From NCBI RefSeq assembly GCF_004522105.1, contig NZ_SPUJ01000006.1:186001-250000 (forward strand): 64,000 nt of DNA. Reading direction: 5' to 3'. The position numbers and the translations under genes are program-made. The stretch is from Nocardioides sp. 1609 (lineage in GTDB: Bacteria > Actinomycetota > Actinomycetes > Propionibacteriales > Nocardioidaceae). The first letter of the stretch is position 1. The number at the start of each line of letters is the position of its first letter. Below the pieces are notes generated by a model. The model saw nothing but the letters and a program-made list of their open reading frames with translations, was not told where the DNA came from and did no database searches. Of this stretch, positions 42,162 through 50,319 are shown piece after piece.

Positions 42162-43339
42162 GCGCCCGGACCACCGGGCTCTGGCGGGTCGTCGCGGCCC
42201 GTGAGGTCAGCACCCAGGTGCGCAGCAAGGCGTTCCGGCTCTCCGTCGCGGCGCTCGTGCTCGGCCTGGTCGCGATCGTCGTCGCGGTGACGCTGTTCCC
42301 CGACGGCGAGGAGACCTACGACGTCGCGGTCGTCGACAGCGCGAGCAGCAGCCTCGTCGACACCGGGTCGGGGATCGCCGGCACGCTCGAGGAGGGCACC
42401 GAGCTGAGGAGCAAGAGCTACGGCGACGCCGCCGGCGCCGAGCGGGCGGTGCGCGACGGCGACGTCGACGCCGCCCTGCTCGCCACCGACGACGGCTACG
42501 AGCTGGTGGGTGACGGCGAGGTCGAGCCGGTGCTCGGCGAGGCGTTGCGGGCCGCCGTCTCGCAGAGCGTCACCGCGGAGAACGCCGCCGCCCAGGACGT
42601 CGACCTGGAGGCCCTCGCGGCCGGCACCCAGGTCGGCCAGCGGCTGCTCGACCCCGACGCCGAGGACGCCGGCCTGCGCACGGGGGCGTCGTTCGTCTTC
42701 GTGCTGCTCTTCTACGTCACCGCGCTGACGTTCGGGATGCAGATCGCCTCGTCGGTGACCCAGGAGAAGGAGAGCCGGGTCGTGGAGATCCTCGCGGCCG
42801 CGGTCCCGATCCGGACGCTGCTGTGGGGCAAGGTGATCGGCACCTCGGTCCTGGCGATCGGCCAGACCGTGCTGCTGGCGGCGGTCGGCGTCGTCGCGCT
42901 GCTCGCCACCGGCAACGCGCACGCCCTCGGCGTCGTCGGACCCGCGATCGGCTGGTACGTGGTGTTCTTCGTCCTCGGCTTCGTCGCGCTGGCCGGGTTC
43001 TGGTCGATCGCCGGCTCGCTGGCCGGCCGCCAGCAGGACCTCGGCGCCACGACGGCACCGCTGCAGATGATCCTGTTCGCGCCGTACCTCGTCTCGGTGC
43101 TGGCCGGCGAGGGCGTCAAGACCGTCGTCTCGATGCTGCCCATCGTCTCCACGATGATGATGCCGTCGCGACTGGCCGAGGGGCACGTCCCGCTGTGGCA
43201 GCTCGGCGTCGCGGTCCTCACGACGGTGGGCGCGGCCGTGCTCTTCGTGCGGGTCGGCGCTGCGGTCTACGAGCGCACCCTGCTGCAGACCGGGCGCCGG
43301 ATCGGCCTGCGTGAGGCTCTCTCCGACGCCCGGTCCTGA
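42158..43339 (+). CDS. ABC-2 type permease, NatB-like
   Basis: A 393-residue protein with one N-terminal membrane segment (about 25-45), a large extracytoplasmic region (about 50-165) and five or more further segments. TQEKESRVVEILAAAVP in the cytoplasmic loop is the hallmark of NatB/ABC-2 permeases. It is translationally coupled to the ATPase gene. The transported ion or compound is not known. Confidence 0.9.
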   Translation: MSARTTGLWRVVAAREVSTQVRSKAFRLSVAALVLGLVAIVVAVTLFPDGEETYDVAVVDSASSSLVDTGSGIAGTLEEGTELRSKSYGDAAGAERAVRDGDVDAALLATDDGYELVGDGEVEPVLGEALRAAVSQSVTAENAAAQDVDLEALAAGTQVGQRLLDPDAEDAGLRTGASFVFVLLFYVTALTFGMQIASSVTQEKESRVVEILAAAVPIRTLLWGKVIGTSVLAIGQTVLLAAVGVVALLATGNAHALGVVGPAIGWYVVFFVLGFVALAGFWSIAGSLAGRQQDLGATTAPLQMILFAPYLVSVLAGEGVKTVVSMLPIVSTMMMPSRLAEGHVPLWQLGVAVLTTVGAAVLFVRVGAAVYERTLLQTGRRIGLREALSDARS

Positions 43340-43369
43340 GTGCTGCTGGGTCGTCCCGGTGCTGGGGGC

Positions 43370-43801
43370 TCAGGCGCCCTTGCCGGTCACGGTGACGGGG
43401 ACGTTGCCGCGGGTGGCCTTGGAGTAGGGGCACACCTGGTGAGCGGCCTCGACGAGCTCCTGCGCCGTCGCGTCGTCGACACCCGGGATGGTCGCGGTGA
43501 TGTCGGCGGTGATGGCGAAGGAGTCACCCTCGGGGCCGAAGCCGACCGCGACGTCGACGGTCGAGCCGGACGTGTCGACGCCGGCCTTCTTGGCGACCAG
43601 GCCGAGCGCACCCTGGAAGCAGGCGCCGTAGCCGACGGCGAACAGCTGCTCGGGGTTCGTGCCGGTGCCCGGCCCGCCGGTCTCCTTCGGGGCGGTCAGG
43701 TCGAGGTCCAGGACGCCGTCCTCGGACCTGGCGTGGCCGGCGCGGCCGCCGGTGATCGACGCGCGGGCGGTGTAGACGATCTTGGTCGGTGTGTTGGTCA
43801 T
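43370..43801 (-). CDS. Organic hydroperoxide resistance protein Ohr
   Basis: A 143-residue peroxidase of the Ohr/OsmC family that reduces organic hydroperoxides. The two redox cysteines are in VGYGACFQGAL (about residue 61) and AHQVCPYSKATRG (about residue 125), and the Arg and Glu that shape the site are present. No OhrR repressor gene is next to it. The ATG at 43801 is used. Confidence 0.93.
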   Translation of the reverse strand: MTNTPTKIVYTARASITGGRAGHARSEDGVLDLDLTAPKETGGPGTGTNPEQLFAVGYGACFQGALGLVAKKAGVDTSGSTVDVAVGFGPEGDSFAITADITATIPGVDDATAQELVEAAHQVCPYSKATRGNVPVTVTGKGA

Positions 43802-43873
43802 GTCCCCTGAACCGACCTCGGACCGTCGCTGTTCCTTGTCTGACAACCCGTCGGGTCCGTCGGGCCGCCGGGC

Positions 43874-45262
43874 TCAGAGCGCCTTGGTCGCGGCGAGCAG
43901 CTTGCCGAGGGTGTCCTTCGCGTCGCCGAAGAGCAGCGTCGTGGTCGGCTCGAAGAGCAACTCGTTCTCGATCCCGGCGAACCCGGGTCGCATCGACCGC
44001 TTGAGGAAGACGACCTGGCGCGCCTGGTCGACGTCGAGGATCGGCATGCCGTAGATCGGCGCGCTCGGGGTGGTGCGGGCGGCCGGGTTGACGACGTCGT
44101 TGGCACCGACGACCAGGACGACGTCGGTCTGGCGGAACTCGCCGTTGATGTCGTCCATCTCCTTGAGCTGCTCGTAGGGCACCTGGGCCTCGGCGAGCAG
44201 CACGTTCATGTGGCCGGGCATCCGGCCCGCGACCGGGTGGATCGCGTAGTCGACCTCGGTGCCGCGGGCGAGCAGCACCTCGACGAGCTCGCGCAGCGTG
44301 TGCTGCGCCTGGGCCACGGCCAGGCCGTAGCCGGGCACGACGATCACCTTCTCGGCGTACCCGAGCAGGATCGCGACGTCGTCGGGCCCGGCGCTGCGCA
44401 CCGGCCGGTCGGAGGCCTCGCCGGCGCCGAGGGTCGAGCCGCCCTTGAGCGCGCCGAAGAGGATGTTGGACACCGAGCGGCCCATGGCCCTGGCCATCAG
44501 CAGGGTCAGGAACGTGCCCGAGGCACCGACCAGGGTGCCGGCGACGAGGAGCACGGTGTTCTGCAGCACGTAGCCGCCGGCGGCGACGGTCAGGCCGGTG
44601 AAGGCGTTGAGCAGCGAGATCACGATCGGGACGTCGGCGCCACCGACCGGCAGCACCAGCAGCACGCCGAGCGCCAGGCCGAGCACGGCGAGCACGATGC
44701 CGGCCCACATCACCGGCTCGTCGACGACCACGCCGGACACGACGAGCCCCGCGAGGAACGCTCCGCCGAAGGCGAACGGCAGCCCGGGGAAGACCACCGG
44801 GCGCGACGTCATCAGGTCCTGGAGCTTGGCGAAGGTGATCACCGAGCCCGAGAAGGACACCGCCCCCACGAGGATCGTGAACGCCGTCGCGACGAGGTAG
44901 GCGGCGTCGACGTCGACGCCCACCGCAGCGGCGTCCGCGAAGTGCTCGAGCTCGAGCAGCGCGACGAGCGCGGCCGCGCCACCCCCGACGCCGTTGAACA
45001 GCGCGACCATCTGCGGCATCTGGGTCATCTGCACGCGCTGGGCGCCGACGGCCCCGATCACCGTGCCGACGGCGATCGCGACGAGGATGAGGGCGACGTT
45101 GTCGAGGTCGGCGTAGAAGAAGGGGACCACGCACGCGACGACGGCGGCACCGGCGCCGACGAGGTTGCCCGTGCGGGCGGTCCTCGGACCCGACAGCCCC
45201 TTGAGGGCGAGGATGAACCCGACGGCGCAGACGAGGAAGACGACCTCGGCCCAGGTGGGCAT
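43874..45262 (-). CDS. pntB: Proton-translocating NAD(P)+ transhydrogenase, beta subunit
   Basis: A 462-residue membrane subunit: nine or so membrane segments (about 1-260) followed by the NADP(H)-binding domain with VPGYGLAVAQAQHTLREL, the GANDVVNPAA motif and the late GDAKDTLGKLLAATKAL tail. It completes the enzyme that moves protons while transferring hydride between NADH and NADP+. Its start overlaps the end of pntAb by one base. It is the last gene of the operon. Confidence 0.95.
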   Translation of the reverse strand: MPTWAEVVFLVCAVGFILALKGLSGPRTARTGNLVGAGAAVVACVVPFFYADLDNVALILVAIAVGTVIGAVGAQRVQMTQMPQMVALFNGVGGGAAALVALLELEHFADAAAVGVDVDAAYLVATAFTILVGAVSFSGSVITFAKLQDLMTSRPVVFPGLPFAFGGAFLAGLVVSGVVVDEPVMWAGIVLAVLGLALGVLLVLPVGGADVPIVISLLNAFTGLTVAAGGYVLQNTVLLVAGTLVGASGTFLTLLMARAMGRSVSNILFGALKGGSTLGAGEASDRPVRSAGPDDVAILLGYAEKVIVVPGYGLAVAQAQHTLRELVEVLLARGTEVDYAIHPVAGRMPGHMNVLLAEAQVPYEQLKEMDDINGEFRQTDVVLVVGANDVVNPAARTTPSAPIYGMPILDVDQARQVVFLKRSMRPGFAGIENELLFEPTTTLLFGDAKDTLGKLLAATKAL

Positions 45263-45573
45263 CAGGCGCCCCCGCCCTCGACGGGCCTCTTCGCGGCGGG
45301 CTTGCGGGTGAACATCTGCAGCATCCGGTCGGTCACCACGAACCCGCCGACCATGTTGATCGCCGCGAGCACGATCGCCACCAGCGCGACCACCAGCGCG
45401 AAGCCGTCGGCGTCGCCGGCGACGAGGATCGCGCCGAGCAGGATGATCCCGTGGATGGCGTTCGCGCCCGACATGAGCGGGGTGTGCAGCGTCGAGGAGA
45501 CCTTGGCGATCACCTCGATGCCGACGAAGACGCTGAGGACGAAGTACGTCAGCCAGGTGACGTCGTTGCTCAT
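45262..45573 (-). CDS. pntAb: NAD(P)+ transhydrogenase, membrane part of the alpha subunit
   Basis: A 103-residue protein with three membrane segments, the second in NAIHGIILLGAILVAGDADG, the stand-alone PntAb form of three-subunit transhydrogenases. Its ATG is the fourth in a series of near-identical start regions made by the 71-bp repeat, each preceded by a GAGGGG-type ribosome binding site; this one forms an ATGA overlap with the third mini-ORF. Confidence 0.93.
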   Translation of the reverse strand: MSNDVTWLTYFVLSVFVGIEVIAKVSSTLHTPLMSGANAIHGIILLGAILVAGDADGFALVVALVAIVLAAINMVGGFVVTDRMLQMFTRKPAAKRPVEGGGA

Positions 45574-45641
45574 GCGGGGTCCCCTCGGCGTTGTTCGGCG
45601 GCGGAGCGGAGCGGGGGAGCTGAACGTCGTGGGGTGCTCAT
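45570..45641 (-). CDS. Coupled mini-ORF 3 in the pnt operon (23 residues)
   Basis: A copy lacking one codon (a proline of the SPAPP stretch is lost), so the frame is kept. Its TGA overlaps the pntAb ATG, giving an unbroken chain of start/stop links from pntAa to pntAb. Confidence 0.5.
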   Translation of the reverse strand: MSTPRRSAPPLRSAAEQRRGDPA

Positions 45642-45712
45642 GCGGGGTCCCCTCGGCGTTGTTCGGCGGCGGAGCGGAGCGGGGGAGCTGGAGAACGTCG
45701 TGGGGTGCTCAT
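45638..45712 (-). CDS. Coupled mini-ORF 2 in the pnt operon (24 residues)
   Basis: Its predicted peptide is identical to that of mini-ORF 1 although the DNA differs by one silent base. GAGGGG precedes the ATG; the TGA overlaps the next ATG. Confidence 0.5.
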   Translation of the reverse strand: MSTPRRSPAPPLRSAAEQRRGDPA

Positions 45713-45783
45713 GCGGGGTCCCCTCGTCGTTGTTCGGCGGCGGAGCGGAGCGGGGGAGCTGGAGAACGTCGTGGGGTGCTCAT
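45709..45783 (-). CDS. Coupled mini-ORF 1 in the pnt operon (24 residues)
   Basis: It starts in the ATGA that ends pntAa and ends in the ATGA of mini-ORF 2. The peptide is Arg/Pro/Ser-rich, beginning MSTPRRSPAPPL. A GGAGG lies before the ATG, inside pntAa. It may be translated simply to carry ribosomes onward to pntAb. Confidence 0.5.
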   Translation of the reverse strand: MSTPRRSPAPPLRSAAEQRRGDPA

Positions 45784-46940
45784 GCGGGGTCCTCCGCCGG
45801 GTCGCCCTCGAGGGCGAGCCGGGTGGGTTCGTGGCGGATGACGCCGTCGTGGGTGACGCAGGCGCCGGCGAGGATCTCGTCGTCGAGGTCGGGGTCGAGC
45901 GAGGGTCCCTCGTCGGCGTCGGCCCCGCTGCGGGTCAGGAGCGTGACGAGGTTGACGATGTTCTGGGCGTACAGCCGGGACGCCGGCCCCGGCATCTGCG
46001 AGGGGACGTTGCGCCCGCCCCACACCTGGGCGTGCCCGATCCGGACGATCGTGCCGGCGACGGCGCCCTCGACGTTGCCGCCGCTGTCGGCGGCGAGGTC
46101 GACGACCACCGAGCCCGGGCGCATCTGCTCGATCGTCGCCGCCTCGACCAGCAGCGGCGCCGTGCGCCCCGGGACGGCGGCGGTGGTGATCAGCGCGTCG
46201 GCGTTCGCGATGTAGGGCGCCAGCAGCTCGCGCTGCCGCGCCGCACGGTCCTCGCTCATCTCGCGGGCGTAGCCGCCGGCGCCGTCGAGCGTCTCGAGGT
46301 CGAGCTCGATGGCCTTGGCGCCCATCGAGCGGATCTCCTCGGCGGCCGCGGCGCGCACGTCGTAGGCGCGGACGACGGCACCGAGGCGCTTCGCCGTCGC
46401 GATCGCCTGCAGCCCGGCGACCCCGGCGCCGAGGACGACGACCTCGGCGGGTTGCACGGTGCCGGCCGCGGTCATGTTGAGCGGGAAGAACCGGCGCAGC
46501 AGGCCGACGGCGACCACCGCGCAGCGGTAGCCGCTGACCAGGCTCTGCGAGCTCAGCGCGTCCATCGACTGGGCGCGCGAGATGCGGGGCACCAGCTCCA
46601 TCGCGAGGCTGGTGATGCCGAGGTCGCGCAGGTCGGCGACCAGCCCGAGCTCCTGGGCGACCGGGAGGAACGACACCGTCGTGGCGCCGCGCCGGAGCCG
46701 CCGGACCGTGCCGGGGTCGAGCGGTTGGACCGACACGACGAGGTCGGCGCCGTCGACGGCGTCCGGGTCGAGGCCGGCCCCGGCGGCGACGTACTCGGCG
46801 TCGGCGAGGAGGGCACGCTCGCCGGCACCCGGCTCGACCACGACGTCGTACCCCAGCGCGGACAGCCTGCCGACCAGCTCGGGCACCAGCGCGACCCGCG
46901 TCTCGCCCTCCCGGGTCTCCCTCACCACTGCGATCCTCAC
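45780..46940 (-). CDS. pntAa: NAD(P)+ transhydrogenase, soluble part of the alpha subunit
   Basis: A 386-residue NAD(H)-binding subunit: MRIAVVRETREGETRVAL at the start, then RAQSMDALSSQSLVSGYR and the Rossmann motif VLGAGVAGLQAIATAKRLGA (about 170-190). It binds NAD(H) and works with PntAb and PntB. GTG 46940 starts the alanine-dehydrogenase-like domain correctly and lies seven bases after a TAGGTT -10 box, which suggests a leaderless message. Its end has been copied into the downstream repeat. Confidence 0.94.
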   Translation of the reverse strand: MRIAVVRETREGETRVALVPELVGRLSALGYDVVVEPGAGERALLADAEYVAAGAGLDPDAVDGADLVVSVQPLDPGTVRRLRRGATTVSFLPVAQELGLVADLRDLGITSLAMELVPRISRAQSMDALSSQSLVSGYRCAVVAVGLLRRFFPLNMTAAGTVQPAEVVVLGAGVAGLQAIATAKRLGAVVRAYDVRAAAAEEIRSMGAKAIELDLETLDGAGGYAREMSEDRAARQRELLAPYIANADALITTAAVPGRTAPLLVEAATIEQMRPGSVVVDLAADSGGNVEGAVAGTIVRIGHAQVWGGRNVPSQMPGPASRLYAQNIVNLVTLLTRSGADADEGPSLDPDLDDEILAGACVTHDGVIRHEPTRLALEGDPAEDPA

Positions 46941-46947
46941 GACGGCC

Positions 46948-46953
46948 AACCTA
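46948..46953 (-). promoter_or_regulatory. -10 box TAGGTT of the pnt operon, leaderless start
   Basis: TAGGTT on the leftward strand ends seven bases before the pntAa GTG. Confidence 0.6.
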
Positions 46954-46997
46954 GGCCACCGCGCTCCCGTCCGGGTGACGCCGATCACCCCGCGGCC

Positions 46998-47064
46998 GGG
47001 GTAGTCCCGGACGATCGGCCCCACCTTCGGCAGCGAACCGGGGCCGATCGTCCGGGACTACCCC
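46998..47064. terminator. Perfect 25-bp inverted repeat
   Basis: GGGGTAGTCCCGGACGATCG and five further bases (46998-47022) are matched exactly by the complement at 47040-47064 across a 17-base spacer. The right arm contains the last codons and stop of thpR, so the structure ends that gene; it then lies upstream of the pnt promoter. The arms are much longer than the other terminators in this window, so it may be a mobile or dispersed repeat used as terminator. Confidence 0.8.
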
Positions 47065-47624
47065 AGCGGGAGCTCGACGGCCAGCTCGTGACGAGGACGA
47101 CGACGGGGACCCTCGCCGAGGTGCGAGGCGACGAGACCGATCCGGTCGACGGTCCAGGTGGGTCCGGCGTAGGCGTCGAGGAGACGGACCCACCGCGAGA
47201 CCTCCTGCGGGCGCCCGAGCCGGGCCAGGGTGACGTGGGGCCGGAACCGCTGGCCGTCCGGGGCGGCACCGGCGTGGTTGGCGGCGGCCCGGGCGCCGAC
47301 GGCGACCCGCTCGAGCTCGTCGCGGGCGGCCACGCCGAGGTCGAGACCGGCCCACAGCACCTTCGCCCGGGCCGGGTCGGGGAAGGCCCCGCCGCCGGCG
47401 ATCCGCGCCTCGAACGGCGTCCGGCGGGCCGCGGCGGCGGCGAGGCCCTCCACGAGTGCGTCGAGCGCGTGGTCGGGCACGTCGGCGAGGAAGGCGAGCG
47501 TGACGTGCAGCTGCTCGGGCGAGGTCCAGCGGAAGGCACCGTGCTCGCGACGTGGCTCGAGGAGCTCGACGAGGTGCTCCACGGCGCCGTCGGGGGGCAG
47601 CACCGCCACGAACATGCGGGTCAC
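47058..47624 (-). CDS. thpR: RNA 2',3'-cyclic phosphodiesterase (ThpR/LigT)
   Basis: A 188-residue 2H phosphoesterase. The two HxT motifs are in LHVTLAFLADVP (about 39-50) and FRPHVTLARLG (about 130-140), spaced as in the family. It hydrolyses 2',3'-cyclic phosphates on RNA ends. The last residues and the stop are inside a 25-bp inverted repeat. Its start lies 7 bases after the end of the upstream transporter gene, so the two may share a message. Confidence 0.9.
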   Translation of the reverse strand: MTRMFVAVLPPDGAVEHLVELLEPRREHGAFRWTSPEQLHVTLAFLADVPDHALDALVEGLAAAAARRTPFEARIAGGGAFPDPARAKVLWAGLDLGVAARDELERVAVGARAAANHAGAAPDGQRFRPHVTLARLGRPQEVSRWVRLLDAYAGPTWTVDRIGLVASHLGEGPRRRPRHELAVELPLG

Positions 47625-47631
47625 CGGCGGC

Positions 47632-48369
47632 TCACCCGATCCGGGTGCCGAGCACCGAGCCGACGGCGTAGGTCGCGGCCATCGCGAAGAACCCGCCCGC
47701 GACGTTGCGGGCCACGGCCCGGCCCGGCGGCGCGTGGCCCAGCCGGGCGCTGGCGAACCCCGTGACCGCGAGCGCGACGGCGACCGCCACCACCGTCACC
47801 CAGACCCGCAGCGCGGCGTCGACGAGGGAGATGGTCGCCAGCGGCAGCAGCGCCCCCAGGGTGAATGCGACCATCGAGGCGAGCGCGGCGCTCCCCGGGC
47901 TGGTGAGGTCGTGGGGGTCGATGCCCAGCTCGACCTCGGCGTGCGCCCCGAGCGCGTCGCGGTCGGTGAGCTGGCGGGCCACCTCGAGCGCGAGGTCCGG
48001 GTCGAGGCCGCGCTCGACGTACAGCCCGGCGAGCTCGGCGAGCTCCTCCTCGGGCTCCTCGCGCAGCTCGCGCTCCTCCTGGCGCAGCAGGGCGCGCTCG
48101 GAGTCGCGCTGGGTGGAGACCGAGACGTACTCCCCCGCCGCCATGCTCGCCGCGCCGGCGACCAGCCCGGCCACCCCGGCGACGACGATGGCGCTCCGGT
48201 CGGAGGTCGCGCCGGCGACGCCGACGACGATCCCGGCGGTCGAGACGATGCCGTCGTTGGCGCCGAGGACGCCGGCGCGGAGCCAGTTGAGCCGCCGGGC
48301 CAGGCCCCCGCGGTGCTCGGCCGGCTCGTCGTCGTGCGGTCCGGGCGTCAGCGCGACCTCGGAGCTCAT
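47632..48369 (-). CDS. VIT1/CCC1 family transporter
   Basis: A 245-residue membrane protein of the vacuolar iron transporter type: LRAGVLGANDGIVSTAGIVVGVAGA in the first helices, SMAAGEYVSVSTQRDSERA, a charged cytoplasmic insertion rich in Glu (about 95-135), then three further membrane segments. Members carry Fe2+ or Mn2+. The ATG at 48369 is used. It is encoded upstream of thpR on the same strand. Confidence 0.9.
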   Translation of the reverse strand: MSSEVALTPGPHDDEPAEHRGGLARRLNWLRAGVLGANDGIVSTAGIVVGVAGATSDRSAIVVAGVAGLVAGAASMAAGEYVSVSTQRDSERALLRQEERELREEPEEELAELAGLYVERGLDPDLALEVARQLTDRDALGAHAEVELGIDPHDLTSPGSAALASMVAFTLGALLPLATISLVDAALRVWVTVVAVAVALAVTGFASARLGHAPPGRAVARNVAGGFFAMAATYAVGSVLGTRIG

Positions 48370-48409
48370 GGGCCGATCGTGTCCGTCGGCCGGGAGGACC
48401 ACAAGGGAC

Positions 48410-49126
48410 TCAGCGGGAGCCTTCGAGGAAGTACGTCGTGACGCGGTGCCCGGCCTCGACCAGCAGCAGCTCGCGCATCAGGTCGTCGGGGCGCTGGGTG
48501 ACGACCGAGACCGTCGCGCCCCGCTCGGCCGCCTCCGCCTCGACGGCGGCCAGTGCGGCGGCGGTGTCGACCGAGGTGACCAGGAGGACCGACCCGCCCG
48601 GGTCGTGGACCGGTGGCGCCGGCACGAGGGTGCCGCTGGCGCCCGGAGCGTCGAGGCGCACCTTGCCGCCCTCGCCGCGCACCTGGACGAGCGGCAGGTC
48701 GCGGTGCCACCAGACCTCGGTGACGGTGAGGCCGAGCGCCTCGGCACAGGCCTTCCGCTCGGGCTCGGCGGCGGGTGCGGCGAGCCGGACCGGCTGGCCG
48801 GCGTCCAGGACGGCGCCGAGCAGGGCCGTCCCCTCGCTCTCCCAGGCCGGCCCGGAGACCACCAGGTCGTCGACGACCCGGCGTCGCTCGCCGGGCACGG
48901 CGACGACGTAGCCGTGGTCGGTGCGCAGGGTGAGCGTGGCGGCGTCGTCGACCAGGTGCGCGAGGAAGGCCCGGTGCCGCTCGGTTGCGTCGGCCGCCGG
49001 ACGCCAGAAGCGCGGGGCGTGCGGGGCCAGGGCGGCCCGGCGGGCGCGGGCGGCCTCGACGGCCCAGTCGAGGTCGGCGTGGGTGAGTGGACGCAGGGTC
49101 GCGGGCTGGTTCACGGGCGTGCTCAC
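48410..49126 (-). CDS. Possible GNAT-type acetyltransferase
   Basis: A 238-residue protein beginning with LRPLTHADLDWAVEAAR, like the first strand and helix of GNAT enzymes, but without a clear acetyl-CoA-binding Q/RxxGxG/A motif. Its C-terminal half is alpha/beta with VLLVTSVDTAAALAAVEAEA and the end VEAGHRVTTYFLEGSR. The GTG overlaps the acyl-CoA dehydrogenase stop by 4 bases, so it is co-expressed with that gene. The function is uncertain. Confidence 0.5.
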   Translation of the reverse strand: MSTPVNQPATLRPLTHADLDWAVEAARARRAALAPHAPRFWRPAADATERHRAFLAHLVDDAATLTLRTDHGYVVAVPGERRRVVDDLVVSGPAWESEGTALLGAVLDAGQPVRLAAPAAEPERKACAEALGLTVTEVWWHRDLPLVQVRGEGGKVRLDAPGASGTLVPAPPVHDPGGSVLLVTSVDTAAALAAVEAEAAERGATVSVVTQRPDDLMRELLLVEAGHRVTTYFLEGSR

Positions 49127-50277
49127 AGGCCGAGGTCGCGGCCGATGAGCTCCTTCATGATCTCGTTCGACCCCGCCCAGATCTTCGAGACGCGGGCGTC
49201 GCGCCAGGCCCGGGCGACGCGGTACTCGTTCATGAAGCCGTAGCCACCGTGCAGCTGCACGCAGTGGTCGAGGATGTCGTTCTGCACCTGCGAGGTCCAC
49301 CACTTGGCCTTGGCGGCGTCGACCGGGGTGAGCTCCTGGCGGGCGTGGGCGACGACGCACGCGTCGACGTAGGCCTGGGTGACGTCGACCTGGGTGAACA
49401 GCTCGGCGAGCAGGAACTTGTTGTGCTGGAAGGTGCCGATGCCGGCCCCGAACGCCGTCCGCTCCTGCGCGTAGACCAGCGTCTCGCCGAGGATCTGCCG
49501 GGCGTGGGCGAGGTTGGAGATCGCGCAGCCGAGCCGCTCCTGCGGCAGGTTCTGCATCATGTGGATGAAGCCCCGGTCGAGCTCGCCCACGATGTCGTCG
49601 TCGGTGAGCCGGACGTTGTCGAGGAAGAGCTCCGCGGTGTCGGACTCGTCCTGGCCGACCTTGTCGAGCTTGCGGCCACGGCTGAAGCCCTCGGCGTCGG
49701 CGGGGATCGCGAAGAGCGTGATGCCCTTGGCCTTCTTCTCCGGGGCGGTGCGCACGGCCGTGACGACGAGGTCGGCGGAGTAGCCGTTGGTGATGAAGGT
49801 CTTCGAGCCGTTGACCACCCAGCCGTCGCCGTCGCGCACCGCGCTCGACCGGAGTGCGGCGAGGTCGGAGCCGCCGCTCGGCTCGGTCATGCCGATGGCG
49901 GTCAGGATCTCGCCGGACGCGACGCCCGGCAGCCACCGCGCCCGCTGCTCCTCGGTGGTCAGCTCGACGAGGTACGGCGCGACGATGTCGGCGTGGATGC
50001 CGACGCACGAGCCCAGCGCCGCGTTCACCTTGGAGAGCTCCTCCAGGAGCACCGCGTTGAACCGGTAGTCGCCCTCGGCCAGGTCGCGCGAGCCGCCGTA
50101 CTGGTCGGGGATCTCGAGGCCGAGGAAGCCCTGCGCGCCGGCCTCGGTCCAGAAGGCGCGCGGCAGCGCCTTCTCGGCGGCGTGCTGCTCGACGTGGGGC
50201 ACCACCGACCGGTCCAGGAACTCCTTGACCGAGGCGCGGAACGCCTCGTGGTCCTCGCCGTAGATCTCGCGCTTCAT
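49123..50277 (-). CDS. Acyl-CoA dehydrogenase
   Basis: A 384-residue FAD enzyme of fatty acid beta-oxidation. GFLGLEIPDQYGG, AIGMTEPSGGSDL, VNGSKTFITNG and LHGGYGFMNEYRVARAWRD are the family's landmarks; it resembles long-chain FadE members. The ATG at 50277 lies seven bases after a TACGCT box. It is followed by the acetyltransferase-like gene (4-base overlap). Its substrate chain length is not certain. Confidence 0.95.
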   Translation of the reverse strand: MKREIYGEDHEAFRASVKEFLDRSVVPHVEQHAAEKALPRAFWTEAGAQGFLGLEIPDQYGGSRDLAEGDYRFNAVLLEELSKVNAALGSCVGIHADIVAPYLVELTTEEQRARWLPGVASGEILTAIGMTEPSGGSDLAALRSSAVRDGDGWVVNGSKTFITNGYSADLVVTAVRTAPEKKAKGITLFAIPADAEGFSRGRKLDKVGQDESDTAELFLDNVRLTDDDIVGELDRGFIHMMQNLPQERLGCAISNLAHARQILGETLVYAQERTAFGAGIGTFQHNKFLLAELFTQVDVTQAYVDACVVAHARQELTPVDAAKAKWWTSQVQNDILDHCVQLHGGYGFMNEYRVARAWRDARVSKIWAGSNEIMKELIGRDLGL

Positions 50278-50284
50278 GGGGCCG

Positions 50285-50290
50285 AGCGTA
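50285..50290 (-). promoter_or_regulatory. -10 box TACGCT, leaderless start
   Basis: TACGCT on the leftward strand ends seven bases before the acyl-CoA dehydrogenase ATG. Confidence 0.55.
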
Positions 50291-50319
50291 CTGCGCCGGC
50301 TACCGAGCGGTAACCGGCA

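Larger units (their letters stand above)
45570..45783 (-). repeat. Triple 71-bp tandem repeat between pntAa and pntAb
   Basis: Three units of 71, 71 and 68 bases fill the space between the stop of pntAa (TGA at 45782-45780) and the ATG of pntAb (45573). The units are nearly identical; the third lacks three bases. Each unit carries a ribosome-binding-like GAGGGG/GGAGG, an ATG and a TGA overlapping the next ATG, and also resembles the end of pntAa (GGACCCCGCATGAGC), from which it probably arose. Because 71 is not a multiple of three, reading frames shift at each unit but are relinked by ATGA overlaps. Confidence 0.92.

Noticed and set aside
45570..45783. A CRISPR-like array.
   Set aside because: The units are contiguous with no unique spacers, and there are no cas genes nearby; the repeat copies part of the pntAa end.
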